Origin: CAIZQW01 sp942493055
GTDB lineage: Bacteria > Verrucomicrobiota > Kiritimatiellia > RFP12 > UBA1067
Assembly (NCBI GenBank): GCA_942493055.1
Contig: OW818680.1
Span: 3,782,001 to 3,846,000, forward strand
Length of the DNA: 64,000 nucleotides
Direction: 5' to 3'
Positions 16,000 to 23,943 of this stretch are shown piece by piece; position 1 is the stretch's first letter, and the number at the start of each line of letters is the position of its first letter. Below the pieces are notes generated by a model that saw only the letters and a program-made list of their open reading frames with translations, was not told the origin of the DNA and did no database searches. Position numbers and translations under genes: made by a program.

Positions 16000-16406
16000 A
16001 GATATCGGACTGCCCAATCTGCGGAAACCAGCCTGGAACCCTTACCCTCGTCTTTAAAGGCGGGAAGAAAAAGCACTGCACGCACTGCGTTGGAAATCCT
16101 TTGTGTATGATCGCCTTGAGCGGTGAATCCATGAAGCATACGCCAATTAAGACGGAGTGGCTGCGAACCAAAACCTTGACTTATAAGGCATGGAACAAGC
16201 TGGCTCAAGAGTACAAGCCAGCCGCGGACGATGTTGACCAACTCAGGAAGTGCGTGAACGGTAACTGCTCCATCCGGGCGACGTGCGCACGGTACCACCA
16301 GGCGGCTAATGTGTTCGAGGCGAGAGGAGCGGACGGGCTCTATGATAGCCATAGCTGCCGCAAGGGCAAGTGTGACCACCATCTTGCAAAGGAGGTGCAA
16401 CCATGA
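15996..16406 (+). CDS. Cys-rich zinc-ribbon-like early protein (136 aa)
   Basis: The N-terminus has C-P-I-C-G and, about 20 residues later, C-T-H-C, a zinc-ribbon pair; a second Cys/His group follows at C-V-N-G-N-C-S-I-R-A-T-C-A-R-Y-H, and a third at C-R-K-G-K-C-D-H-H near the C-terminus. At least one zinc site is likely. Early operon position suggests a role in takeover of the host, such as nucleic-acid binding, but no family is recognised. Confidence 0.5.
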   Translation: MKISDCPICGNQPGTLTLVFKGGKKKHCTHCVGNPLCMIALSGESMKHTPIKTEWLRTKTLTYKAWNKLAQEYKPAADDVDQLRKCVNGNCSIRATCARYHQAANVFEARGADGLYDSHSCRKGKCDHHLAKEVQP

Positions 16407-16648
16407 GCAGAGAAAAACGCTATGTGTTTCGGATGATGCTGACCCGCAAGCAGCAAAAGATTTTGAAAAATACGATTGCTCTCTTCCGGCCAACATTAAA
16501 CGACGATCCGGTTCTCGCATTTCTCTATCTTGATGACGCAGCCATATCTGCTGTGATCCTCCCGAAGCCAGAACTAGCGGTCCTCATGCGGGCTATGCGC
16601 GGATCTCGCCGTCGCACTGATGGTGTCCAACTCGGGGTGATCGGATAG
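16403..16648 (+). CDS. Early prophage protein (81 aa), unknown
   Basis: A basic 81-aa protein beginning MSREKRYVFRMMLTRKQQKI with a helical first half and a strand-like centre (LAFLYLDDAAISAVILPKPE). It overlaps the preceding gene by ATGA. No motif points to a function. Confidence 0.45.
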   Translation: MSREKRYVFRMMLTRKQQKILKNTIALFRPTLNDDPVLAFLYLDDAAISAVILPKPELAVLMRAMRGSRRRTDGVQLGVIG

Positions 16649-16657
16649 GAGGCATCT

Positions 16658-16903
16658 ATGACTAAGCAACAAATCAAAAAACTTGACGCGATGCCAGACG
16701 GAACCCCTTGCACCGTCGCGATCACACACAAAGGCCGTTGTCTTGCACGGTTAGACACGGCTGTTATACGCAAGCGCGTGGAGGCACCTGTAGGCTTCGC
16801 ATGGTGTATTGAGGATATTGTTCCTGCCGGAGCTAAAGTATACCTCTGCCCGGATTACAGGTTGACGATATTAGAAAACAACCACTTCCGTATCGACATT
16901 TAA
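16658..16903 (+). CDS. Early prophage protein (81 aa), unknown
   Basis: An 81-aa protein (MTKQQIKKLDAMPDGTPCTV) with mostly beta-strand pattern (CTVAITHKGRCLARLD, KVYLCPDYRLTIL), possibly a small barrel. It lies 9 bp after the preceding gene, with GGAGG upstream. No family recognised. Confidence 0.45.
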   Translation: MTKQQIKKLDAMPDGTPCTVAITHKGRCLARLDTAVIRKRVEAPVGFAWCIEDIVPAGAKVYLCPDYRLTILENNHFRIDI

Positions 16904-16914
16904 GGAGGTTCCCC

Positions 16915-17235
16915 ATGTCCGACTGCACCTTTAAACCACGAATCGTAGTAGCCCCGTCAAGCCATGAGTTTTGGCCGGAGGGTGGCTGGCATCCGATCAA
17001 GGCTGGGTGGGCTCGATTCTATGCCTGCTGCGATAAGCAGATCGTGCGCCGTGCTGTCGTTCAGATCCGCCGGGGCGGCGGGTGGGAGTTCCGCGTCTCG
17101 GAGATCACACGGAGAGGTGTTCTTGCAGTAGCTTTGCAGCCACCCTGCGAAACTGCCACCCAGCCAACCCAGTGTACCCATGCCGCAGACATGGCGGCGT
17201 GCGGGCACAGATACCAGGAGGTCGCCAATGTTTGA
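16915..17235 (+). CDS. Early prophage protein (106 aa), unknown
   Basis: A 106-aa protein (MSDCTFKPRIVVAPSSHEFW) with several Trp and Cys residues and a strand-rich centre (VVQIRRGGGWEFRVSEI); the tail carries C-T-H-A-A-D-M-A-A-C-G-H, a possible metal site. A strong AAGGAGG precedes the start. It overlaps the next gene by 8 bp. No family recognised. Confidence 0.45.
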   Translation: MSDCTFKPRIVVAPSSHEFWPEGGWHPIKAGWARFYACCDKQIVRRAVVQIRRGGGWEFRVSEITRRGVLAVALQPPCETATQPTQCTHAADMAACGHRYQEVANV

Positions 17236-17629
17236 GAAGCGCGACATATTCAAGGACTTCAACAGGGCCGAGCAGATCAAGCGCCAAGAAGAGCGCGAGC
17301 GGCTGCGCGTCGAGACGCTGGATCAGCGGCGCCGTACAGAGAATGCGGCCATCATCCAGGCACAAGGGGAGGGTTGCTTCTTTTGTATCGACGGGGCGAA
17401 GAGCGTCAAGGAATGCGACCAGATCGACATCTGCCGCGAGAAATACGTATACCTCCCGATCTACATGGATGTCAGGAACCAGCGGCCAACATGGTGCCCC
17501 GGCTTTGAACAGAACGGGGACGGGCTGCCGGCCAATCCATCTTCCCACGAACAACACGAACAATCCACCTACGCCGAGGCTACGGCGGACAGGCACGAAA
17601 CTGAACACCAGGAGGAGCTACCATTATGA
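17228..17629 (+). CDS. Early prophage protein with Cys pairs (133 aa)
   Basis: From the ATG at 17228 the product starts MFEKRDIFKDFNRAEQIKRQ, a highly charged helix, followed by a compact Cys-containing domain (GEGCFFCIDGAKSVKECDQ, then C-R-E-K, later W-C-P-G). The last ~30 residues (TYAEATADRHET) coincide with a REP-like GC-rich sequence at 17569-17594, so the C-terminus seems to have been extended or altered by a repeat insertion. Unknown function. Confidence 0.5.
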   Translation: MFEKRDIFKDFNRAEQIKRQEERERLRVETLDQRRRTENAAIIQAQGEGCFFCIDGAKSVKECDQIDICREKYVYLPIYMDVRNQRPTWCPGFEQNGDGLPANPSSHEQHEQSTYAEATADRHETEHQEELPL

Positions 17630-17871
17630 ACAGTGACACACGGATAGACGAGTCGGAGGATACGGTATTTACAGACAAGCAGATGGACAATGCGCTGATC
17701 GCCTTCTTATGCGGCCTGTGCATCGCGCTTGCAATGCTGTTTTCAGCCTTCGCCCGCGGCTGCAATTCTGAACCGATGGCAGCCTACTCGATGTGCGAGG
17801 AGTGCGGAGCCATCATCACGGACGCGGATCACGGGCGGTGCCAAGGAAGCGAGGTGGCCTATGGTAAGTAA
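17626..17871 (+). CDS. Small membrane protein with C-x-x-C (81 aa)
   Basis: An acidic N-terminus, one membrane segment (ALIAFLCGLCIALAMLFSAF, ~23-42) and a short C-terminal part with C-E-E-C-G and a later Cys. It overlaps the upstream stop by ATGA and the next gene by 11 bp. A membrane-located early protein of unknown role. Confidence 0.5.
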   Translation: MNSDTRIDESEDTVFTDKQMDNALIAFLCGLCIALAMLFSAFARGCNSEPMAAYSMCEECGAIITDADHGRCQGSEVAYGK

Positions 17872-18091
17872 GTCTCCGAAAATCAAGAACTGCAAGTGCG
17901 GTGAAGTCCCCGGGCTGATTGAGCGCGGGTTCTATTCAAAAATATCCATCAACGGGTCTGTGCTGACGAAACGTCTGTCAGATGGCTTTTCTGTGGAGTG
18001 CATACATTGCGGAGCTAAGCCGATGTTCCGATCCGGCGATAAGAAGACTGCGATTGAAGTATGGAACAAAGGGGGCAAATCATGCGAGTAG
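17861..18091 (+). CDS. Lar-like restriction-alleviation zinc-ribbon protein
   Basis: The 76-aa product from ATG 17861 contains C-K-C-G near the start and V-E-C-I-H-C-G-A later, ending with K-K-T-A-I-E-V-W-N-K. This C-x-C-G ... C-x-x-C-G-A ... A-x-x-x-W-N layout is that of Lar-like proteins (restriction alleviation, PF14354-type zinc ribbons) common in phage early regions. Lar in Rac prophage protects DNA from type I restriction; the host here carries a type I system at 49.5-55.4 kb, which makes that role attractive, but activity is inferred. Confidence 0.6.
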   Translation: MVSKSPKIKNCKCGEVPGLIERGFYSKISINGSVLTKRLSDGFSVECIHCGAKPMFRSGDKKTAIEVWNKGGKSCE

Positions 18092-18282
18092 AGCAAACAT
18101 CCCCGACCACGTTTGAACTCACAACCGACAACGGTTGCATCGCCCTTGCAGGATTCTCCACCGAGACCATGGGCTCATACGGTGTTTATTTCTGGCGTGG
18201 CGAGCAGATCACGAAGATGAATGCCGAGAAAGCCTTCCGCGCCGATCCGCGCGTGGAGGAGGCTATAGCGAAGTTAAGGTAA
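18082..18282 (+). CDS. Early prophage protein (66 aa), unknown
   Basis: A 66-aa protein (MRVEQTSPTTFELTTDNGCI) with strand-rich first half and a C-terminal helix (RADPRVEEAIAKLR). It overlaps the Lar-like gene by 10 bp. No family recognised. Confidence 0.45.
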   Translation: MRVEQTSPTTFELTTDNGCIALAGFSTETMGSYGVYFWRGEQITKMNAEKAFRADPRVEEAIAKLR

Positions 18283-18292
18283 GGAGGCAATC

Positions 18293-18625
18293 ATGGCAAC
18301 ACATCACGAACAGATCCTCATGCCCTGGGGCGAGAATGAGAAGGTGGACCGTGCGGCGGTCGACGCGCTGACTGCCGATGTGCCGGAGGCTAAGACCATG
18401 ACACCCGGACAGGCGGCCGTGATCCTGGACTGCTGCAGATCGACCGTGGATAACATGATCCAGGAGGGCGTGTTGCTGGCCCGCGTGATCGGGAAGAATC
18501 CGACCGAGGCCAAAAAGAAAAACTGGCGGGTGATCGTTAAGATCGACAGGCCGTTTGATCCGGAGCGTAAAACGCTGCTCTCCCTCGAGGAGGCGAAGAT
18601 GCTTTTCAGTAATGTGGCCGGATAA
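18293..18625 (+). CDS. HTH_17/excisionase-like protein (110 aa)
   Basis: A 110-aa protein whose centre (TMTPGQAAVILDCCRSTVDN, ~40-60) matches a MerR/excisionase-type helix-turn-helix, followed by a strand pair with W-R-V-I-V-K-I-D. Such proteins act as small DNA-bending regulators. It lies upstream of the DUF3164/DUF3102/transposase block and may regulate it. Confidence 0.55.
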   Translation: MATHHEQILMPWGENEKVDRAAVDALTADVPEAKTMTPGQAAVILDCCRSTVDNMIQEGVLLARVIGKNPTEAKKKNWRVIVKIDRPFDPERKTLLSLEEAKMLFSNVAG

Positions 18626-18633
18626 CCAATTTC

Positions 18634-18652
18634 GACTCTCAAGTCGAGAGTC
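18634..18652. repeat. Short hairpin in early operon
   Basis: A perfect 7-bp inverted repeat GACTCTC / GAGAGTC around AAGTC lies in the 50-bp gap between the HTH gene and the DUF3164 gene. No T-run follows, so it is not a terminator; it may be a regulator site or an RNA processing point. Confidence 0.4.
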
Positions 18653-18675
18653 TTACAACAAGGAGATACACTAAA

Positions 18676-19284
18676 ATGAGTACACAGGAAGTGCCTGAAG
18701 GGTACATGAAGAACAGCCTGGGGCATCTGGTCCCGGTGGACCAGGTCAAGGAGATCGACAAGATAAGAGCCTATCTGGTGGCGAATCTCGTCACAGAGGC
18801 GAAGCAGATCGCTGCAAACGTCGAACAGTTCAAGGCGTTATGCTATGAGCGGATCAAGTCGTTTATTGAGCTTGCCGCCCAGGAGCACGGCGTGGAGATC
18901 GGCGGCGACAAGGGCAATGTCACAATGACCTCGTTTGATGGCCGCTATCGTATCTGCCGGGCAAACGATGACCAGATCGAGTTCAACGAATCGATCACCA
19001 TCGCCCGTGAGATGATCTTTGAACTGATCAAGCAGTGGTCGCAGGGGAGCAACGCGAACATCGTGGCAATTGTGCATAAGGCTTTTGAAACGGACAAGAA
19101 CGGCCACCTGAGCGTGGCGAAGATTCTAAGCCTTAAGTCTGTCCAGATTGAAGACGCTCAGTGGAAGAAGGCGATGGACATCATCGGGGCGTCCATCCAG
19201 GTCTGGCAGACGAAGACCTATATCCGCTTTTACGAGAAAGACGCGAACGGAAAGTTCGTCCAGGTCGCTCTCGGAAACAACTAA
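18676..19284 (+). CDS. DUF3164 family Mu-like phage protein
   Basis: A 202-aa protein with the DUF3164 pattern: short lead (MKNSLGHLVPVDQVKEIDKI), a long amphipathic helix, a domain YRICRANDDQIEFNESITIA and the C-terminal TYIRFYEKDANGKFVQVAL. The family is found next to transposition genes of Mu-like phages; its molecular role is unknown. GGAG lies upstream of the ATG. Part of the block DUF3164-DUF3102-A-B. Confidence 0.75.
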   Translation: MSTQEVPEGYMKNSLGHLVPVDQVKEIDKIRAYLVANLVTEAKQIAANVEQFKALCYERIKSFIELAAQEHGVEIGGDKGNVTMTSFDGRYRICRANDDQIEFNESITIAREMIFELIKQWSQGSNANIVAIVHKAFETDKNGHLSVAKILSLKSVQIEDAQWKKAMDIIGASIQVWQTKTYIRFYEKDANGKFVQVALGNN

Positions 19285-19329
19285 TCACAAACTAACGCCC
19301 AACGGGCACAACAACACAACGAGGATAAA

Positions 19330-20082
19330 ATGAGTAAGTCAGAGAAGAAAGAAGCAGTGAAGCAAACGAAGCAAGCAATCACACCGGAGGTCATGTCCAA
19401 CGACCCGCTCGCCAAGAACATGACGGAGGCGCAGGTCGCGCAGGTCAAGCTCATGATCGGGCAGGTCTGCCAGGATGTGGCCAACGCGGAGCTTGGCAAG
19501 TTCTTCGCCCTTCGCGCAGGCATCGGCCTGAAGGCGATCAAGGGGCAGTTTGAGCACGGGGGGTGGGAGCCGTTCCTGGCCGCCACGTTCCCCGCGAAGA
19601 GCCAGCGCACAATCCAGCGCTACATGAAAAACGCGGAGGTGTTCTTTGTTAAGTACAACCTCACGTCGGACAAGGCATGGGCGCAGATGTTCGAGATGGA
19701 CGGCAAGCTGCTGGATCGCGCCGCGAGCCAGCTCCTAATCACGGACGGCAAGGATATCGCCGACCGCATCCCTGCAAAGGAGATACCGAAGGTCATCAAG
19801 CAGATGGCCGAGTTCATTTCCGACGAGGGTGAAACTATGGCGGGTGGAGCGAAGCCGCCCGTTGAGCCGCGCCAGCTCACGCCGCGTGAGCGCCAGCAAG
19901 CCGTGTCCGACCTGTATAATGGCATCCGCGGTAAGATCACCCAGGAGGTTGTCGCACAGCGTTCCTGGACGATCCTCTCGATTGAAGAGCAGGAAGGTAT
20001 CGCGGCCTCCCTCCGGACGGCGTCCGAGGAGATCATGCGCAACGTGCGCAAGGCCCGTCAGTCAGAAGAGAATAAGAAGTAA
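19330..20082 (+). CDS. DUF3102-like prophage protein (250 aa)
   Basis: A 250-aa protein with a central segment A-G-I-G-L-K-A-I-K-G-Q-F-E-H-G-G-W-E-P-F-L followed by F-P-A-K-S-Q-R-T-I-Q-R-Y-M. This G-x-x-L-x-x-x-K...H-G-x-W...S-x-R-T-x-x-R-Y-M layout is the DUF3102 signature, probably a helix-turn-helix DNA-binding unit. The C-terminal half is Pro-rich then helical. Early gene of unknown role directly upstream of the transposase. Confidence 0.6.
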   Translation: MSKSEKKEAVKQTKQAITPEVMSNDPLAKNMTEAQVAQVKLMIGQVCQDVANAELGKFFALRAGIGLKAIKGQFEHGGWEPFLAATFPAKSQRTIQRYMKNAEVFFVKYNLTSDKAWAQMFEMDGKLLDRAASQLLITDGKDIADRIPAKEIPKVIKQMAEFISDEGETMAGGAKPPVEPRQLTPRERQQAVSDLYNGIRGKITQEVVAQRSWTILSIEEQEGIAASLRTASEEIMRNVRKARQSEENKK

Positions 20083-20099
20083 AGAAAGGAACCCGCGCC

Positions 20100-22184
20100 A
20101 TGAATACAATCCAAGCATTTGTTGACGGTGTAGAAACGCCTGTCACGGCGACCGTCGACCCGATGTTTGCCAAGCTGACTCCAGAGCATCGCGCATCCGT
20201 GTGGGCTCTGGAAGATGCAATGCGAACGATTGATAGCGCTCGCAATGTGGTCAAGGCCTGCAAGGCCGTTGCAAACGCTATGATTCATGAGCGCGGGTAC
20301 TCCGAATCCATGCTCCGTAAAAAATACTACGCATGGGTTGCCGGGGGGCGCTCTTGGACAACGTTGATCAACAAGGCGAAAGCCCCGGATCGCGTCAAGG
20401 CGTTACCACGCGAGGCTGTCGAGCAGATCTACAAGGCGTATTGCGAACGAAACCAACGTTGCAGCAAACGCGCCTGGCATAACTTTATATGCGACTTGCG
20501 CCTTGGCAAGGTATTCAAAGGGCTGGGCGACTGGCGCGACCTATGGAACATGTGCTATATCGGAGAGCGCGTCCCCGAGAAGTGCCCGACTGACTGGATA
20601 CCTCCGGGCATGACGTACCGCAACCTGCAACGCTATGCGAAGCTGACGCCCTTCGAGATCAAGGCGACGCGCATCGGGATGAAGGCTGCGTCCATGATGA
20701 TCCCTCCAGTCTTCTCTACCCGAGCAGGGCTTGAGCCGGGGCAGATCTACCAGTTCGATGATGTGTGGCACGATACGGAGCTTGTGGCTCCAGGGGAAAG
20801 CAAGCAGATGGTGCGTCCGCTTGAGTTCGCGTGCGTCGATGTAGCCTCCACCAACAAGATCGCGTATGGCCTCAAGCCACAGATCCGCGACGAGGAGACG
20901 GGCAAGCGAGAGAATTTGAAGGAAATTGAAATGCTGTGGCTAGTCTGGCACATCCTTTCTGAGGTCGGGTATCACATAGGTGGATGCGTTTGGTGCCTTG
21001 AGTACGGTTCGGCTGCAGTCCGCGAAGAGAAGCGCCGTATTATTTCCAGGCTCACGGATAACAAGATTCAGTATCGCGACGCAGACATAATTGGCGAGGC
21101 AGTCCATAAGGGAATGTGGAACGGCACCGGGAAAGGAAACTTCCGGAGCAAGGCGTTGGTCGAGTCATCTCACCGTTTGCTTCACTACGCCTCCGCCATG
21201 TTGCCCGGTCAGACAGGCGGCAACTCGCGCACGGATCGGCCGGAGGGTCTGGACGGCCTCGAGCATTACGAGGAGAAGATACTTGCAGCTCTTCAGACGT
21301 TGGACCCGCGTCTTGTCGAGCGTATCGCCCACGGTGGTTTGAGCTGGTCGGGATATGGCCGGACGATAGACGCTATCTATAATCAGATTTATAACAGGAC
21401 GGATCACAAGATCGAGGGATGGGAATCGAATGACTGGGTGGAAGCCGAGTGGTCGATGGATGGCCGTGGCGACTGGCGGTCGACGAGGGACATCCCCATG
21501 CTTCCGGTTCACATGCAGCAGGCAGCCATGGAGGCCGCACGTACAAACGGATTCACGCGCATGCGCCGTCTTTCTCCGGTAGAGGTTTGGCAGCAGTACA
21601 GGCACAACCTTGTCAAGGTTCCGTCATGGGGCATTGTAGATATCCTCGGCATGGACAACGCAAAGATCGTCACCTGCCGGAATAACCTGACTATCGAATT
21701 CCAGAATCGCAGACTCGCGCCTGATCCGATCCGGTATCTTGGAGTGGTCACGACACCGGACGGCCACACCATGCAGCTATCACCCGAGCGCGAGTATGCC
21801 CTTTTCGTCACCCCCTACAACCTGGCCAATGCTGTGATCGCCGACCGATTCACCGGGCAGGTGCTCGGGGTCGCCGACCGCTGGGCGGCTACCAATCCTC
21901 TCGACACGATCACGGTCACCGCACTGCAAGAGCATCAGGCACGTGTACGGGCCGCGCTGGTTGCCCCGATCCAGGAGCGCCACCAGGATGAGGCAGATGA
22001 TCGCCTCGCGGCTATGACGCACAACGATATGATTTTGGCGCAGGGCATCGGTTGCCCGGCTCCGAAGACGCAAAAGAAAGTAACAAGCAAATCAGGCCGA
22101 AGCCTTGTCCGCGACATGGCCAGCCAGAGCACAACGATAGGAGTAACAAATGAGCAATCAACTGATAACGACGGATGGAACTAA
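20100..22184 (+). CDS. MuA-type DDE transposase
   Basis: A 694-aa transposase of the Mu type that should join phage ends to target DNA in integration and replicative transposition. N-terminal helical DNA-binding part (~1-190), RNase-H-like core beginning at IYQFDDVWHD (Asp220/221), continuing to CLEYGSA (Glu301) and RSKALVESSHRLLH (Glu355), then a beta-barrel (IRYLGVVTTPDGHTMQL) and a basic C-terminus. The 301-355 spacing matches the D336-E392 gap of MuA, but the residue at the middle acidic position is Glu, not Asp. The gene overlaps the B gene by 35 bp. Confidence 0.85.
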   Translation: MNTIQAFVDGVETPVTATVDPMFAKLTPEHRASVWALEDAMRTIDSARNVVKACKAVANAMIHERGYSESMLRKKYYAWVAGGRSWTTLINKAKAPDRVKALPREAVEQIYKAYCERNQRCSKRAWHNFICDLRLGKVFKGLGDWRDLWNMCYIGERVPEKCPTDWIPPGMTYRNLQRYAKLTPFEIKATRIGMKAASMMIPPVFSTRAGLEPGQIYQFDDVWHDTELVAPGESKQMVRPLEFACVDVASTNKIAYGLKPQIRDEETGKRENLKEIEMLWLVWHILSEVGYHIGGCVWCLEYGSAAVREEKRRIISRLTDNKIQYRDADIIGEAVHKGMWNGTGKGNFRSKALVESSHRLLHYASAMLPGQTGGNSRTDRPEGLDGLEHYEEKILAALQTLDPRLVERIAHGGLSWSGYGRTIDAIYNQIYNRTDHKIEGWESNDWVEAEWSMDGRGDWRSTRDIPMLPVHMQQAAMEAARTNGFTRMRRLSPVEVWQQYRHNLVKVPSWGIVDILGMDNAKIVTCRNNLTIEFQNRRLAPDPIRYLGVVTTPDGHTMQLSPEREYALFVTPYNLANAVIADRFTGQVLGVADRWAATNPLDTITVTALQEHQARVRAALVAPIQERHQDEADDRLAAMTHNDMILAQGIGCPAPKTQKKVTSKSGRSLVRDMASQSTTIGVTNEQSTDNDGWN

Positions 22185-23094
22185 ACAGAAGATCGAAGCG
22201 TGGAGAAAATCCAAAGGCTACACAATGGCGACCATCGCCAAGCGCACAGGTTTTCATGAAGGGACAATTTCAAAGTACCTTTCAGGAACTTACCAGGGCG
22301 ACGCGACCGAGATCGAGCGGACGCTGATGGACATAATTGAATCTGATTCACGCAAGCAGAGCTGGCAGGAATTCTACTTCGATACCGAAGTTACAGAGAC
22401 AACGTTCGGCATGCTCGACCTGATCCGCACCTCATGCGACATTGGCTTGATCACCGGAGCGGCTGGCCTTGGCAAGTCCACTGCAAGCCGGAAGTATGCA
22501 CAGCAAAACAAGACGGCGATCTTCATTGAGTTGTCCGAGGGGCTGGGTGATAACCATTCAATCATTCGTAAGCTGTTTGACTCTCTTGATGTGCGTAACT
22601 TCCATCGGGTAAAGGGTGGGCTTACACGCGGAGAGTTCCTTACGAACCGCTTGAAAAACTCGGAGCGGATAATCGTAATCGATCAGGCGCAGCGCGCGAC
22701 GCTTGCCGGGCTGCGCTGGTTGTTTGATCTTCACGACGTTGCGGGTATTCCGATTGCCTTGATCGGTAACCCCGAGGTGCTAACTCGAATATCCGTATCC
22801 GATCAGCTCCACAGCCGTGTAGGCATACGGGTTGATGTTGGCGGGGTCGGCAAAAAGGATATGGACTGGCTGGATGACGCAGCCGTTACCATGCTTGAAA
22901 AGATGTGGCCAGATCACCCGAAGGAACTCCGCATAATCGCCATGGAAACAGCTCGGCAGCCTGGCCACCTTCGCCGTCTGGTTAAGCAGATCCGGGCAGG
23001 TATCCGGCTAAGCCAAACACCAAGGTGGAAGAACAAGCAAGCCGCAGCCTTCATCGAGGCCAGGACACTGATCGGAAAGCCGGAGGAAGAATAA
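22150..23094 (+). CDS. MuB-type transposition ATPase with N-terminal HTH
   Basis: A 314-aa AAA+ ATPase. Residues ~10-50 form an XRE-like helix-turn-helix (MATIAKRTGFHEGTISKYLS), as in MuB. Walker A is GAAGLGKST (103-111), Walker B RIIVIDQAQ (173-181), with an arginine-rich C-terminal region (ARQPGHLRRLVKQI). MuB proteins bind target DNA, stimulate the transposase and give target immunity. Overlap with the A gene indicates translational coupling. Confidence 0.85.
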   Translation: MSNQLITTDGTKQKIEAWRKSKGYTMATIAKRTGFHEGTISKYLSGTYQGDATEIERTLMDIIESDSRKQSWQEFYFDTEVTETTFGMLDLIRTSCDIGLITGAAGLGKSTASRKYAQQNKTAIFIELSEGLGDNHSIIRKLFDSLDVRNFHRVKGGLTRGEFLTNRLKNSERIIVIDQAQRATLAGLRWLFDLHDVAGIPIALIGNPEVLTRISVSDQLHSRVGIRVDVGGVGKKDMDWLDDAAVTMLEKMWPDHPKELRIIAMETARQPGHLRRLVKQIRAGIRLSQTPRWKNKQAAAFIEARTLIGKPEEE

Positions 23095-23610
23095 ATGACT
23101 ACACGTCAAAGAGTCGCATTCTTTAAGCTGGTTGGTGACGCATTTCAAGTGTCCGGCTTTGGCTCGGATCGCGAGGCCTTCCGAAAGAAGGAAATGCAGG
23201 TGGCAATACCCGGGTGCGATAGCGTTTCCAAGATCAATACCAACGCTCGGTACGAGACCATGATGATGCATTTCGCACAGCTCGCCCAGGATGCCCGCAC
23301 AATCCGCCTGTACGCCGACGCGAGCGAGCGGAGGTATAGACATGTCCTCCAGGCGATAGAAGCGGACCTGGGCTTTCTACGAGGCCACGGTTGCGGCGAC
23401 GCTTACATGGCCGGCATCTATCGGAAGTCTGGCGGCCCAGATTACGCCGACATAAACGACATCCCCGAGGACAAGCTATCCTTGGTGGTTCAGATCGCCG
23501 ACTCGTTTGTCCGGTCGCTCCGGCAAAAGGCAAAGCTGCGGATCAGCGACCTCCCGTCATCCGGTGCACCGTGGTTCATCCGGGGATCTAACCCCGGCGA
23601 ACGAACCTGA
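23095..23610 (+). CDS. Last early prophage gene (171 aa), unknown
   Basis: A 171-aa protein abutting the B stop codon. It is helical, with FFKLVGDAFQVSGFGSDREAF and a C-terminal R-Q-K-A-K-L-R-I-S-D-L block. A relation to GemA/gp16-like proteins of Mu is possible by position but not clear by sequence. It ends 26 bp before a strong terminator, closing the early operon. Confidence 0.55.
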   Translation: MTTRQRVAFFKLVGDAFQVSGFGSDREAFRKKEMQVAIPGCDSVSKINTNARYETMMMHFAQLAQDARTIRLYADASERRYRHVLQAIEADLGFLRGHGCGDAYMAGIYRKSGGPDYADINDIPEDKLSLVVQIADSFVRSLRQKAKLRISDLPSSGAPWFIRGSNPGERT

Positions 23611-23636
23611 TTAAGTGCCCACCCCGATACAAGCAG

Positions 23637-23670
23637 GCCCGATGCAACAACCTTGCATCGGGCTTTTTTT
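23637..23670 (+). terminator. Rho-independent terminator of the early operon
   Basis: A perfect 11-bp stem (GCCCGATGCAA / TTGCATCGGGC) with the loop CAACC followed by seven T. It lies 26 bp after the last early gene on the plus strand. Confidence 0.9.
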
Positions 23671-23943
23671 GTACCAAACCCCCGTCACTAGCCAAGTGTA
23701 ACGCGCCAGTTTGTTCCAAACCGATTCCATCCCCGTTACACGTCGCAAGTCTTTGAAATTACGCACCTTACCACAGTTTCCCGAGTTGTTCCACACCACC
23801 CGTCCTCCTCTTGCGGCGCGCTCTTTTCTTTCAGGCGTCATTCTGCTATCATGAAACGGCTGGGTTGAAAAACATGAGACTTCTTGTAAAAATACGTGTA
23901 ACAGCAGCGAGGGATATCCTCTGAAGGATTGTAGAGGACTATT
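23671..23943. other. Gene-free stretch likely holding the prophage right end
   Basis: No convincing gene is seen. Repeated short motifs occur: GTGTAACG (from 23697) and inverted CGTTACAC (from 23736), a further GTGTAAC near 23896, TTGTTCCAAACC (from 23713) and TTGTTCCACACC (from 23791). Transposase end-binding sites of Mu-like phages are repeated in this way at the ends, so the attachment end is probably between the terminator and about 23.85 kb. The exact terminus and the flanking target duplication cannot be placed without the left end. Confidence 0.4.

Noticed and set aside
23611..23841. 76-aa leftward frame at the prophage right end
   Set aside because: It runs through the terminator and the repeated end motifs, with low-quality composition and no ribosome-binding site.
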